Source: Silene latifolia (lineage: Eukaryota > Streptophyta > Magnoliopsida > Caryophyllales > Caryophyllaceae). From it: 64,000 bases of DNA. Shown here piece by piece: positions 45,224-56,620 of this stretch (positions are counted from its first letter, which is position 1; every line of letters begins with the position of its first letter). The stretch lies in assembly GCF_048544455.1 (NCBI RefSeq), contig NC_133537.1, forward strand, positions 15,623,541-15,687,540. Reading direction: 5' to 3'. A program made the position numbers and the translations under genes. The notes below the pieces were generated by a model. The model had not been told where the DNA came from and made no database searches. It saw only the letters and a list, made by a program, of their open reading frames with translations.

Positions 45224-47714
45224 TGTAGATATAGCCACCTACACGCCAAACCAATCTGGGGACGTATAGCAGTCTTTTGAAAGCAACGCTTTGCGGCGAA
45301 AAAAATGCTTTCGACAGGATCGTTTTAGATCGGTCGGTTACGTCTCGGCAAGGGTCTCGAAACGATGCAAGAGATGTTCGGAGTCGCCACCAAGCATTTG
45401 TGGGATGCTTGGAACCCGTTCGAATCCACTTTATACCTAGGTCAACTAAGACAAAAAGCGGTGTTTGACATAGGTATTAAAGATAAGGAATCGTCCCTCT
45501 ATATCATCCTATCTCTAGAATGACTCTCGTACGCCCTGGATAAGGTCGTCTACTATCCAAAGTTTCTGAGTAGAAGGTGAAGGTACGTATTGGGAAGCCC
45601 TTTAATAGGACACCAAATCCCGCCCGCGGTAGCGACCTCTACTGATCGATCTTGGTTGGTTAAATGCAAATGTTGATAAAACGGTAAATGCATGAATGCG
45701 CATCCACAAGTTTGAACCTAACATGTGAGTTTTCTATGTCGGTTGTTTTAATCCAAGTATCAAGTATTTGATGCCGAGTTGGATTTAATGTTGATTTGCA
45801 TGCAAGACGGAAATTAAACATCTATTTACCCAGTTAGATTTATGATGCATAATGTGATACATTTGTCTTAGTAAGGCGTTTTGCAAATACAATGTAAAAT
45901 GGGCAGATTTGTCATCTGATCTGTCCTATATTCGGGTTTACCGAATTCGTGATCGTCCTAGAAAAGTGCTGGAAGGAAACAGGGTCTGCATAAGGCAGCC
46001 TGTTTAGGCCCAAGCCATCAGGCGATGCAAACAAGCCTATCTTGATTTGAAATTGGAAAATGAATGGCCTGTTTAGGCGCGGGTCAACAGACGATTGAAG
46101 AACGTCTTATGACCATTGAAAAGGTTTGTAAAATGGTTTGAAAAGAGAGTGTTTGAACCCGTCTTGATTTGAAAAGGTCGTTTAGACCGCTTTTGTGTTG
46201 ATGTGAAGAACGAGACTTGAATAATCATCATTATTTTGACAATATTCGTTGTCTGGTTCGGTTTTGCAAGCTTGACATGAGTAGTTTTTGAAAATGATTA
46301 TGAACTAATTGTTTTAAGTTCATTTGTTTGTAATTAGTCAATATTCATCATTGTACTCGGGTTAAAATCCGACATGGTATGTAGAACCAATGATGATGTT
46401 GTATTTATGACTAATGCATTTGTTTTGAAAATGCAAAGAAATGAAATAAAAGGTTTTAAAATACCTTTTAAAATGTAAAGAAATGAAATAAAACGTTTTA
46501 ATATACCTTTTGAAACGTAATTAACCAAATATTATCACCGAAACATGGATTAAACCGTCATGGTATTAGGAACCAAGGGTGAAAAATGTTTTATGGTTAA
46601 AAGTTTATCATAAAAATAATTTGAAATATTTGAAATGGTAAAAACTAATTACAAATATGAAATGAAAATAAAGGGAAGAAGAGACCAAACACGGTTGGAT
46701 TAAGGCCTGAGAGGGGCTTTAGGCGCGAGCCATGCTGCTATACAAGCAGCCCCTGTCTCGGCCAAAAATCCGATTTTGGCTTATTTGTCCTAGATTTGGA
46801 CCATGTTATGCATGTTTTAGCATGTTATAGTCATGAAACAAATGAAAAAAACATGCTAGAAGAGGATTTTTACACCCTCATACTTACATGCTAGGCTTGA
46901 GAAGAGAAATCGACGAAAGTGTATCAACTTGTTTGGTCGGAAAACTCGGTTTGAAAACCGTTTTAGCAATGTAAAAGAGTGTTTTAAGTTTAGCGATGGT
47001 GTAGTTGGTCGAGATGGTCGGTCAAGTGATTTACTGCACGATAACGGTACGAAACAATGTGTAAGGCTTGTGTTTTCGATCGGTAGGTCGGAAACACGTG
47101 TCGGTTTGTGACTTGAGAAGTCGAGTCTAGAATTTTAAGGGAGAAATGAGGGGGCGGACACTCGCGTAACTCTCAAATGGTGGCATTTGAGGAGTATTTA
47201 TAGAGAAATGGGTGGTTATGTGCGTTTTGAGCGACATGGCCGCATGGACTGCTCGAAGGGGCGCGAGCCATTTCGCGCGTCTTCGAGGTGTCTTGTCACT
47301 ATCACGCAATTGTAATCAGGATGTATATCCTATGTTTTGGATGAACTTGATTTGTACTTGACCATGAAGCATTCCGGAAAATACTTAACATGGAAGTCTT
47401 GAAAAGTTTTTTTTTTTTTTTTGTGTTTGACTCGGTTTGACTCGTTGTTGGAGTCGGGATTTGAATTTTGAGTCGGTTTTTGGTCCGGTGTCGGTTTTGA
47501 CTCTAATTAGGGTCATTCTGACCCCGTCGTCATGCATTAAACATTCCAGGTACTTTTGAAAAGTTTTGAAATGTTTTATTTCCGAAATCGTTTTAAGTTT
47601 TCCGCAGTATAGTTGTACAAAAATTGTCGATCAAACACTGCGATTCCTAAGCATGTTGTAGTCCGATAATCATCGGGTGTTTATTGGAGACTTGACAGAT
47701 ACTGGGTATCTACA
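45224..47714 (+). repeat. Solo LTR, Ogre/Tat-like Ty3/gypsy
   Basis: 2491 bp with ends TGTAGATATAGCC and ACTGGGTATCTACA, flanked by perfect TCAAT duplications (45219-45223 and 47715-47719). The long LTR, the segment GGAGTCGCCACCAAGC near 45382 and the ending GACTTGACAGATACTGGGTA are characteristic of Ogre/Tat elements. No internal region adjoins it, so it is a solo LTR left by recombination. The open frames inside (45277-45468, 46929-47111, 47127-47309) look accidental. Confidence 0.88.
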
Positions 47715-47719
47715 TCAAT

Positions 47720-49000
47720 ACAATTACAATTATATGAAATACTCTTTCCTATATCTTATCAGGTTTGGGGTCTGGACATATTACGGGACTCTAATAACTG
47801 TCAGAAGTATAACACGATAGTTGACGGTAAATAAACACAACGATTTGATCGCTTCTTAAAGAGGTTAGTCCTCATTTCCCTACGAAGTGTACCTACCTTG
47901 TTTTTTTCTGGATTGCATATACGTTGAGGGGAAACGTGTAGGAACCGTTCACACTGTCGATAACTGAATTGCTTATTAAGGGATTAAATGGAGAGATCTT
48001 ACGTTCATGTAAAAAACATTTATTTGTTTACTAGTATAATTCTCATGCAAATGCATGATTTTTTAGCTGCAATTTGAATTTAACTTTTGAATCTACAATA
48101 AAAATGACAGTTTAACTGAAACTAATTTTTTTATCAAAAAATTATTTATAAAAAAACCAATGTTAATTTATCTAGAAAAACTTATGTTTTTTTTATTCAT
48201 ATATAGACCTCTAGCGAAATATTTAGTTTATCATAAAGTAACAAATATAATAGAAAAAAAAGTACATACTAATTTAATAATATGAGTAATATTAATACAA
48301 TATCTTAAATATAATACTACCTCCATTCAACTTTTATCTTCTCACTTCAATAAAATACTCCTCACATATATTGGAGGACTGAGAAGATAAAAGTTGAATG
48401 GAGGGAGTAACATTTAAGATATGTAAGATACATATACTAAAAAAAATAGCGATAATATGAGTACAAATATTAGGTTGAGTGCTATTATAGAAGTTTCGAT
48501 ATTTGAAAAAATTATTAACACATAGCATTAATATGTTAGATCTAACATAACTCTAGAATAACCTGAAAAGTTAGGCCCAATTTCTAGCTAGAGCGTGTTT
48601 GGCCGCCCGTCTCTTTGTCGCAAGCCGCGCGTTTCAGTTTATTCCGAACTCCTATTGGTTAATGACTTAATGTTCTTCTCTTTGGAGATCGGAGGAGTTT
48701 TTTTGGATCATGTTGGTGAGTTTTGTACGCCGGTTGAACTCGATTTGGTAGTCTCTTTTTGCCCCTTGAAATTACTATTTTGTTGGGGAGAGGACGTGAT
48801 TTTGTCTGTGAATCATATAAACATTTGTGTCAACTTTAGTTATTGTTCGTAATTTATTGTTCTTATCACTCAAATTAACCAATTTTCAATAACGGAACGC
48901 GTCCGTTACAATATCTAGGTAATCAAACCCTTTTTTGATTTTCAAATAGTGGTCACTTCAAAACATCAACAAAACCAAACTATGAAATGAACTTGATGCC
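47720..49000. other. Intergenic with one small MITE, no gene supported
   Basis: Mostly AT-rich. The open frame at 48595-48852 (starting MFGRPSLCRKPRVSV) has no recognisable domain and is probably chance. The MITE at 48317-48407 is listed separately. Confidence 0.35.
48317..48407. mobile_element. 91-bp Stowaway-type MITE
   Basis: A near-perfect hairpin with ends CTACCTCCATTCAACTTTTA and TAAAAGTTGAATGGAGGGAG and flanking TA at 48315-48316 and 48408-48409. It is among the shortest such elements, with only about 30 bp of loop. Confidence 0.85.
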
Positions 49001-49002
49001 CA

Positions 49003-49168
49003 CAAGGGTGAAATCTAGTGGTTAAAATTTGGGTAACCTTATCAAAGGTCTCATGTTCAGCCTCCTCAAGGGCAATCTTGTGGGCTATTTATAGCCTGAC
49101 TTCGAGACTATCACACTCGAATGGCGTACCTGACGGCAACGTGTTCTCTCGTCCGAAAAAAAACTACA
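49003..49168 (+). mobile_element. tRNA-derived SINE, second copy type
   Basis: The head shows an A-box-like AATCTAGTGGTTAAAA and a decayed B-box ATGTTCAGCCTCC. The body contains GGGCTATTTATAGCC and ends in CGTCCGAAAAAAAA. No clean target duplication was found. It differs in sequence from the SINE at 3166. Confidence 0.55.
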
Positions 49169-49176
49169 TGCGCAAA

Positions 49177-49733
49177 AGTAGTAATTAGCCTCCATAACTT
49201 TAGCCAATTGTGAGATTAAGCCCCATAACCTACAATGTAGTAATTAGGCCCCATAACTTTTGTTAAAAGTGAAATTCAACCCAATTTTTTATATTCAACC
49301 AAAATTACACTAAAAAATTCAATTTCAATGATCAATACAATTTATAAGTATACAATAAAACTTATTAAAAATTTAAAATTGTTTATGCAATTTATTACAC
49401 ATTGTTTGAAACAAATATTTGAATGAATTAAATAAAATTGAAAACTTGTAAACATACTCTCGTATGTATGTGAATTATAATAAAATTAGTAAAAACTATT
49501 AAAAATATTCTATAAATTATGTTAATAAATTAAGTAAATACTTTTAAAATGTTAATAATTATTTAGTGTGGAATAAACTTATATATTATATGGTTTAATG
49601 ATATGGTTTATGTTGAAAAGAGAAATTGAGTTAGATTTCAGTTTTTCCCAAAGTTATGGGGCCTGATTACTATATTTGTAAGTTATGGGGCTTAATCTCA
49701 CAATTGACTAAAGTTATGAGGGCTAATCACTAT
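49177..49733. mobile_element. Element with about 85-bp inverted terminal repeats
   Basis: The left end (GTAATTAGCCTCCATAACTTT, then TTGTGAGATTAAGCCCCATAA, then AGGCCCCATAACTTT) is matched in inverted order at the right end (CAAAGTTATGGGGCCTGATTA, then GTTATGGGGCTTAATCTCACAA). The middle is AT-rich and non-coding. Target duplication is not clear, so the superfamily is open; long inverted repeats would fit Mutator-like elements. Confidence 0.65.
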
Positions 49734-50585
49734 ATTACAACTAGTCGTAGTTACAGGAGAACCAAACTTATTTATAAACATCAAGTCATCAACCAAAGAG
49801 TTCATCAATGAAGCTTTAGTTTGCATAAACCACATTAGACATGTTAAGGACACCAGCTGCATCCTCATCAACGCACTTGACATAAATGTTGTTCGATACA
49901 CCAGAAGCCTGCATAGGCATGTCCGGTAAACCAGCACCGTCTTCACATACATATATAGCACAAGGTCCAAAATTACACTTTTCCTTGAACAACATTTCAC
50001 ATTCGTTGAACCAAGGTGGTGGCATACATGGCACTGTACATGGGCCAGTGCCATTTATACATGGACCTGATACAAGATTAACAGACACCCATTTCTTAGT
50101 CGTAAATGAAATAACTGTCCATTATCTAGTTTACCCCATTTCGCTCTATCCGAAACAGTGTCATCACGTTGCACTACATTACCTACTAACTCACTCATGT
50201 CTTTGCAGTAAACATCTGGGTATAGTTGGTGTGTGTGCCACATTAAGTCGATATCGTAAGTAGGAACACACACAAGCGCTTTAGGCTCATTTTCCTGTTT
50301 ATCCTAACGAGATGAAGAAATCCTTTATATCTTGCCGCTGCTTCTTTGAGAAAGAGTTCGTCCATCACGTGTGGTCTTGATACCTGTCAAACAAACACTT
50401 TATGAGTAACTCAATTAACTAGGAGTACATGACACCTAGATGGCTATATCTTGTGGCATAAACAAGTCATTCGGATCAGTTATGAATCGAATTATTTCTA
50501 GTTACGTATTACATATTGAAGATAATACGTAATCTTTAGTTACGATCTCCTTTAGCATAATATATTGTATTTAGTTATTTGTTTC

Positions 50586-52062
50586 TGATACGGTCGTTAT
50601 GTACCAAAAATAAAATACCTAAATACAACTAACAGAAGCTAGCAGCAAGTAGGGTCGATCTCCACAGGGAGGCTATTTTGCTAATTATCTATTTAACTCA
50701 GTCTGTCAGAATGTCACTATTGGGGTTTTGGTTGTTTTGACTATATTACTGAAGCTAAGGCAAGAGAAATAAAGAAGAGAAAAATTAACAATAAGAGAAA
50801 GGAAATATGCTAGGAGTCGATCTACCGTGGCAGCTACACTATCGGGTCAACTGAGTCGATTAAACTATTGATAAGAAGAGCGAGGTCGTCACCTTTCGGT
50901 CCTCAAACCTACGATTATACCCTTTCGGTCTCTAATCGCCCTAGGGTCTCCTAACTTAGCTTTCGCCCTAATTAGGTATCACCTATTGTAATTAAGCAAG
51001 CCTTCCTTTTCAATCTTTCGATCCAGGTCGGGGGTAACTAAATAAATTGGTCTCCTGCATGCATTCATTCAACCTAATGACAATTAAATTGCTTAAAACA
51101 ATTCTTATCGCAAGACTAATCTAATCAAGTCAATCCTAACATATTGCTACCACGGCTTCCCTAATCTTAACATATTAAAGGGAATTAGCTACGCATAATG
51201 AAATAGAGAACAAGAAATAAAGAAGAAGTAAACATTAAATAAAAGTAAAGAGAAAGAATGAATTACTGAATTATTGATCCGGAAAATAAGAAAGAACAGT
51301 AGTAACAGTAACAGTGTATATGAAAATGATAAGAGAGGGGAAGCCCCCTGGAAACTCACGTCCTAACTCCTATTTATATCAAAATAGGATTATTAATTAA
51401 CCTAATGACGGAAATAAGCTAAAAAGCCCAAGCCCATAGCGAATCCACTCGATCGAGTGGTTTTAAACTACTCGATCGAGTAAACTAGAGCTTAAACCAC
51501 TCGATCGAGTAGAAAATCTACTCGATCGAGTAAATCAATAAATTCAACTACTCGATCGAGTAGAAAAAGGACTCGATCGAACAAAATTCTACTCGATCGA
51601 GTACTTTCCAAAGAATAGATTTCGCTTTGCGACTTTGAACTTCAAACGACTGCCATTTCTTCGTTACTTGGGCAAACAGGGTGATTCCGGTGGCGTTGGA
51701 AAGCTAAAAGGACAAGCTTTATCTTCAATTGGAATCACCTGAATATCGATTGTATAACTCGAGATATGGATCTCCAAAGTAGGCACTAGCAATTTGAAGT
51801 TCTTCCTTTGCTCGCCTAGCTATCTTTCTTCTTTGCGCATCTCAAAATAGCTACATTCCCGCTCCAAATTCACTCTTCCTCCAAATGCATGCTAAACGGA
51901 CGGTAAAAGGCTTGATTTCACTACTTTCTGGTCCATTCCTGCAATTAAGACAAAATAAACCAAAGTAGCATATTCGGGGCATTTCGTAGCATAAACTACG
52001 ATAAAAGCGTAGAAATACGTGCATGAAAAGGCCTAAAAAGACTATATAAAATGCACGTATCA
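50586..52062 (+). repeat. Solo LTR inserted in the 5' LTR of the Ale-like copia
   Basis: 1477 bp from TGATACGGTCG to GCACGTATCA, flanked by perfect GTTTC duplications (50581-50585, 52063-52067). It contains GGGTCGATCTCCACAGGGAGG near 50650 and a cluster of ACTCGATCGAGT palindromes at 51446-51605. The uninterrupted LTR at 56410-56620 is its empty-site control. I assign it to LTR retrotransposons, probably gypsy, without naming a clade. The minus-strand frame at 51851-52078 is accidental. Confidence 0.9.
51446..51605. repeat. Second cluster of ACTCGATCGAGT palindromes
   Basis: Six perfect copies and one decayed copy (ACTCGATCGAAC at about 51572) occur in 160 bp, with unrelated spacers of 6-17 bp. 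The same palindrome is clustered in the chromovirus LTR at 764-916. Confidence 0.75.
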
Positions 52063-52273
52063 GTTTCTTATTATCCAAGATTGTATATTATCTTGTGATT
52101 CTTGTATCTTAGGGTTTATAGCTAACTTGTGCTCTAGTCTAGCGTTGTATATATATGGTCTCCATCATTCAATGTAAATTAAGTTCATCTTTATACAGTT
52201 TCTACATGGTATAAAGAGCTTAAAACGATCCATCCATACTTCTTTCTTCCTTCTTATCTCGACCTCCATCACC

Positions 52274-53204
52274 ATGGCCAGACAAGCTCAAGTTCTGCCC
52301 AATCCTGGTGACCCTAAAAATCCCATCTTTGCCGTCAACTTTGCTAATGTTGTCGAGCTTTCACCCTCAATGTATCGTGCCTGGTCTCGTCAAATCGAGG
52401 ACTTGCTCATCGGCTATGACCTCATGAAATTTTTGGATGGAACTCGTCCTTGTCCACCCAAAACTATTGATGACAAGACCGGCAGTGTTTCCAATCTGGC
52501 TCACAATACCTGGCTCCGTCAAGACAAACTTTTGAGTGGTGCTCTTCGAGCTAGGAACCATCTCCTCTAGCATCACCAACTTGCTTCTCGGTGCTACCAC
52601 ATCTGCCGAGATCTAGGCTCTCCTTAAGTCCACCTATGCCAATCCGTCTCGGGGCCATATCCTTCAAATTAAGGATCGCCTTGACTCGATTCCCAAGGCT
52701 AATTTATCAGCCACTGAGTATATGCAGGCCATTCGTTCCTGCGTTGATGAACTTGCCGGCTTAGGCAAGACCATGGATAATGAAGATGTCGTCTTTAAGG
52801 TGCTCAATGGGCTTGACTATGCGACCTACCACTCTCTCATTGAGGCTGTCCGGAATCGTGATACTCTGATTTCGTTCGATGCTCTCCATGAGAAGCTCCT
52901 GCAATTTGATTTGTCTCTTAAACACAACAATTTCCAACCCTCCACCACTTCCCCTGCCTCTGCTCATCTTGCCTACCACAACAACAAAAATCGCTACCAT
53001 TCCAACCTTCCCCCCTCATCCACTGTCTCTGGCCTCCTACCCACCCCTCTTTCCGCTGCCCCTGCCTCCACTGACACCCTCGCTGCTCCCTTTAAAGGGA
53101 AATGTCAATGGTGTCATATGTCGGCTCATTATCTTGAACACTGTCCTGTTTTCAAATCCCTGTACCCGACCATTACTGTCCCATCACGTTCCTCCTCTGC
53201 CTAA
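52274..53204 (+). pseudogene. Gag of the Ale-like copia, frameshifted
   Basis: It starts MARQAQVLPNPGDPKNPIF at 52274, 68 bp after the 5' LTR. The first frame carries the UBN2-type Gag start (LSPSMYRAWSRQIEDLLIGYDLMKFLDG) and stops at 52570. The second frame, 52722-53204, continues with TMDNEDVVFKVLNGLDYATYHSLIEAVRNRD and a zinc-knuckle-like CQWCHMSAHYLEHCPVF. One stop and one shift separate the two. Low-complexity Pro/Ser/Ala text lies before the knuckle. Confidence 0.88.
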
Positions 53205-53239
53205 CCTCATCGCTATCCCCCCGTGCTAATACTGCTGCC

Positions 53240-56200
53240 GTGAACCCCACCCCTCCCTCTGACTGGATCATTGACAGTGGTGCCACTCACCATATTACCC
53301 ATGACCTTAATAACCTTGCACTTCATACCCCTTATGACGGAAATGACGATCTTTTGATTGGCGATGGCTCTCCTCTTCACATTGCAAATATTGGTTCCTT
53401 TACTATCTCTTCTTTGTCTTCTCCTATTCAATTTACAAAAGTTTTACATGCTCCTTCTATTTCGAAAAACATCTTATCTGTCTCACAATTCTGTGTCGAT
53501 AATAATGCTACTGCTCACTTTACCTCTCAATCGTGTGCTTTGCAGGACCAAACGACGGGTCAAGTGCTGCTCAAAGGCCAACTTAGGAATGGTCTTTATG
53601 AATGGCGTGCTCCGTCTTCTCCTTGTGCTTATCTTACCCACACCTCTGCTGCTTCCCTTTGGCACCACAGGCTCGGACATCCGGCTGCCACCATCCTAGG
53701 ATCCATCAATAATTCCGCAAATTTAATTTTTTCGCACACTTCTATTTCTAATTGTAATGCATGCTCCATTAATAAAAGTCACAAACTTCCATTTTCTTAA
53801 ACTACTTTGCACTCGCATAACCCTCTTGAACTCGTGTTTTCTGATGTATGGACCTCTCCTCTCTATTCGATTGACGGCTACAAATACTATGTAGTTTTCG
53901 TCGATCACTTTACACGCTATACCTGGCTCTACCCGCTCAAAAAGAAGTCGGATACATTTCACGTCTTTGCTCGATTCCGTGCTCTTGTTGAGAAATTCTT
54001 TAATCGACCAATTATACAAATTTTCTCTGACAACGGAGGAGAGTTCTTAAAACTCACACCCAACATCACTAATGATGGTATCACACACCTCACTTCTCCC
54101 CCCCCACCCCGTAACACAATGGCATTGCTGAGAGACGACATCATCATATTGTCGAAACGGGGCTCTCCCTTCTCACACACGCCTCTGTTCCGACTACCTA
54201 TTGGTCCTATGCATTCGTCACATCTATTTACCTTATTAACCGCATGCCCACACCCCTTCTTAACAATGCTTCCCCTTATTCAAAACTGTTTGGTGTCTCT
54301 CCTAATTATCGTAAATTGAGAAGCTTTGGGTGCCTCTGTTACCCATGGCTTCGTCCCTACACGAAGCACAAGCTTGACCCGAAATCTGTCCCCTGCATCT
54401 TTGTTGGATACTCCTCAACACAAAGTCCTTTTACTGTCTCGATCCCACCACTAATAAGCTGTACACATCCCGACATGTTAAGTTTGTCGAATCGAATTTT
54501 CCCTATCCTACCTCGTGTCCCAATGTCACTCCTTCCTTGACATGTTCACCAACCTAATGGTGTTCACTGTCGATTCATATCCGCTCTCCTACACCTACTC
54601 CAACCCCTTCCTCTGCCACGGAACCTGACACGCCATCCACCCTTCCTCCTGACACTCCTCCTCGCACCTCCCCAATAACGTCTCCCCACACTCCCTCTGG
54701 TCCCTCTACTCCCACTGAGGAGCAAGAGCCTTCTTCTCCTCCTTCTGTCCCGCCACCTGATCATGGTGATGTCCCTGCCTCACGAGCCACTACACGGCTC
54801 ATGAATAATATTCGCTGCCCCGATCCCAAATATGCCAAGTTAGCTCACCTCTCTACTGCCATTCTTCCTCCCGTCACACTCAAATCAGCTTTGTCTGATC
54901 CTAAATGGCAAGCTGCCATGTCTGATGAATACTCGGCTCTCCTAGCAAACAAGATGTGGTCTCTTGTGCCTCCCGACACCTCTTACAATGTTGTCGGCTG
55001 CAAATGGGTTTTCCGGGTCAAATATAACCCGGACAATACCATTCACAAGTACAAGGTTCGTCTTGTTGCTAAGGGTTTTCATCAAAGGCTGGGTGTTGAT
55101 TATTCTGAGACCTTCAGTCCCGTCGTTAAAACCGTCACAGTGCGCCTTATTCTATCGCTTGCACTCGCCTGTGGCTGGTCCCTCAAGAAACTCGATATTA
55201 ACAATGCTTTTCTTCAAGGTACGTTATCTGAAACTGTCTTCATATCTCAGCCTCCTGGCTTTGTTAATCCTTCTTTTCCAAATTATGTCTGCAAACTTTC
55301 TAAAGCAATATACGGTCTTAAACAAGCTCCTCGAGCTTGGTATAATGAATTGAAAAATTACCTACTCTCTTATGGTTTCAAGCAATCTCTCTCTGACCCA
55401 TCTCTTTTTCTCAACCACAAAAATTCTGTTCTTATTTATCTTCTAGTCTATGTTGACGATATTATCGTCACCGGTCCCCCTTCCTCGTCTCTTTCTCACT
55501 TTTTCTCATCCTTTGTTACTCGCATTTCTCTCAAAGATTTGGGATTTCCGTCATACTTTCTTGGTATTGAAGTTGCACCTACACCCTCTGGCCTCCATCT
55601 CACCCAAACCAAATACATCCATGATATCCTTACTCGCACAAATATGCTTGATGTCAAACCCACCACTACACCCATGAGTCCCTACCCTCCCCTTACGCTC
55701 ACAACAGGTCACCCAATTCCCAACCCATCTGACTACCATGCAGTTGTTGGCAGCCTTCAATATCTCTCACTTACCCGACCCGACATTGCCTTTGCTGTAA
55801 ACAAACTAGCTCAGTTTCTGCAGGATCCTCAAGAGTCCCATTGGCTAGCCTTAAAACGCCTTCTTCGTTATCTCAAGGGCTCGCTTACTGTTGACATTAA
55901 CCTTCATCGTGACACTCCATTGTCTCTACACGCCTTTTGTGATGCTGACTGGGCCGGTGACAAAGACGACTTTGTCTCCACCACTGGCTATATTGTATAC
56001 CTCGGCCGCAACCCGATCTCCTGGTCTTCTAAGAAGCAACGAGCTCTTGCTCTTTCCTCCACTGAGGCCGAGTTTCGTGCCGTTGCTGCAGCTACCTCTA
56101 AGGTAATGTGGCTTCGTTCCTTACTATCCGAGTTGAACTTTCGTGTTACAGCACCTCCAGTTCTTTATTGTGACAATTTGGGTGCCACTTCTTACTCGGC

Positions 56201-56335
56201 TAATCCCGTGTTTCACTCGCGGATGAAGCATGTCGCCCTTGCGTTTCATTTTGTTCGTGAACAAGTTAACAAAGGCTTCTACGGGTGCAACATATTTCGG
56301 CAAATGATCAACTAGCTGATGCGTTAACTAAGCCT
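53240..56335 (+). pseudogene. Pol of the Ale-like copia: protease, integrase, RT, RNase H
   Basis: Protease: DWIIDSGATHHITHD at 53262. Pre-integrase: LWHHRLGHPAAT and CNACSINKSHKLPF. An in-frame TAA lies at 53798. Integrase core: VFSDVW and FSDNGGEF (both Asp present), then a frameshift in a C-run near 54105 that hides the Glu. The integrase tail (SPYSKLFGVSPNYRKLRSFGCLCYPW) is in another frame, followed by a further break near 54420. RT and RNase H form one 504-residue frame at 54801-56315: CKWVFRVKYNPDNTIHKYK, FHQRLGVDYSETFSPVVK, LVYVDDIIVTG (intact YVDD), then STEAEFRAVAAATSKVMWL and CDNLGATSYSANPVFHSRMKHV. A frameshift near 56305 precedes the last residues. Confidence 0.92.
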
Positions 56336-56409
56336 CTTGGACGCCCCGTTTTGTATCCTATTTTGCTCAAGATTGGTCTTTCCTTTGGCACGTCCATCTT
56401 GCGGGAGCG

Positions 56410-56620
56410 TATTGAAGATAATACGTAATCTTTAGTTACGATCTCCTTTAGCATAATACATTGTATTTAGTTATTTGTTTATTATTATCCAAGATTGTAT
56501 ATTATCTTGTGATTCTTGTATCTTAGGGTTTATAGCTAACTTGTGCTCTAGTCTAGCGTTGTATATATACGGTCTCCATCATTCAATGTAAATTAAGTTC
56601 ATCTTTATACAGTTTCTACA
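56410..56620 (+). repeat. 3' LTR of the Ale-like copia
   Basis: 211 bp, TATTGAAG to TTTCTACA, preceded by CTTGCGGGAGCG as the purine-rich primer tract and followed by the duplication TTACA. Confidence 0.92.

Larger units (their letters stand above)
50514..56620 (+). mobile_element. Young Ale-like Ty1/copia element in the GRDP pseudogene intron
   Basis: Perfect TTACA duplications (50509-50513, 56621-56625) bracket the element. Its LTRs are 211 bp and begin TATTGAAG and end TTTCTACA, a non-canonical TA..CA pair. The primer site reads TGGTATAAAGAGC at 52207, close to the tRNA-Met consensus. The 5' LTR is 50514-50585 plus 52068-52206, split by a solo LTR. After removing that, the LTRs differ at three positions in 211. 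Short LTRs and the motif set suggest the Ale/Retrofit lineage. Despite the young LTRs, gag and pol carry several frameshifts and stops. Confidence 0.93.

Noticed and set aside
45277-47309. Short open frames around the Ogre-like LTR
   Set aside because: They lie inside a solo LTR with clear ends and target duplication, and show no domain.
48595-48852. Open frame of 85 codons starting MFGRPSLCRKPR
   Set aside because: No recognisable domain, no splice context, and AT-rich flanks; chance is the simplest reading.
54564-54764. Arg-rich minus-strand frame
   Set aside because: Antisense of the Pro/Ser-rich linker between integrase and RT of the Ale-like copia.
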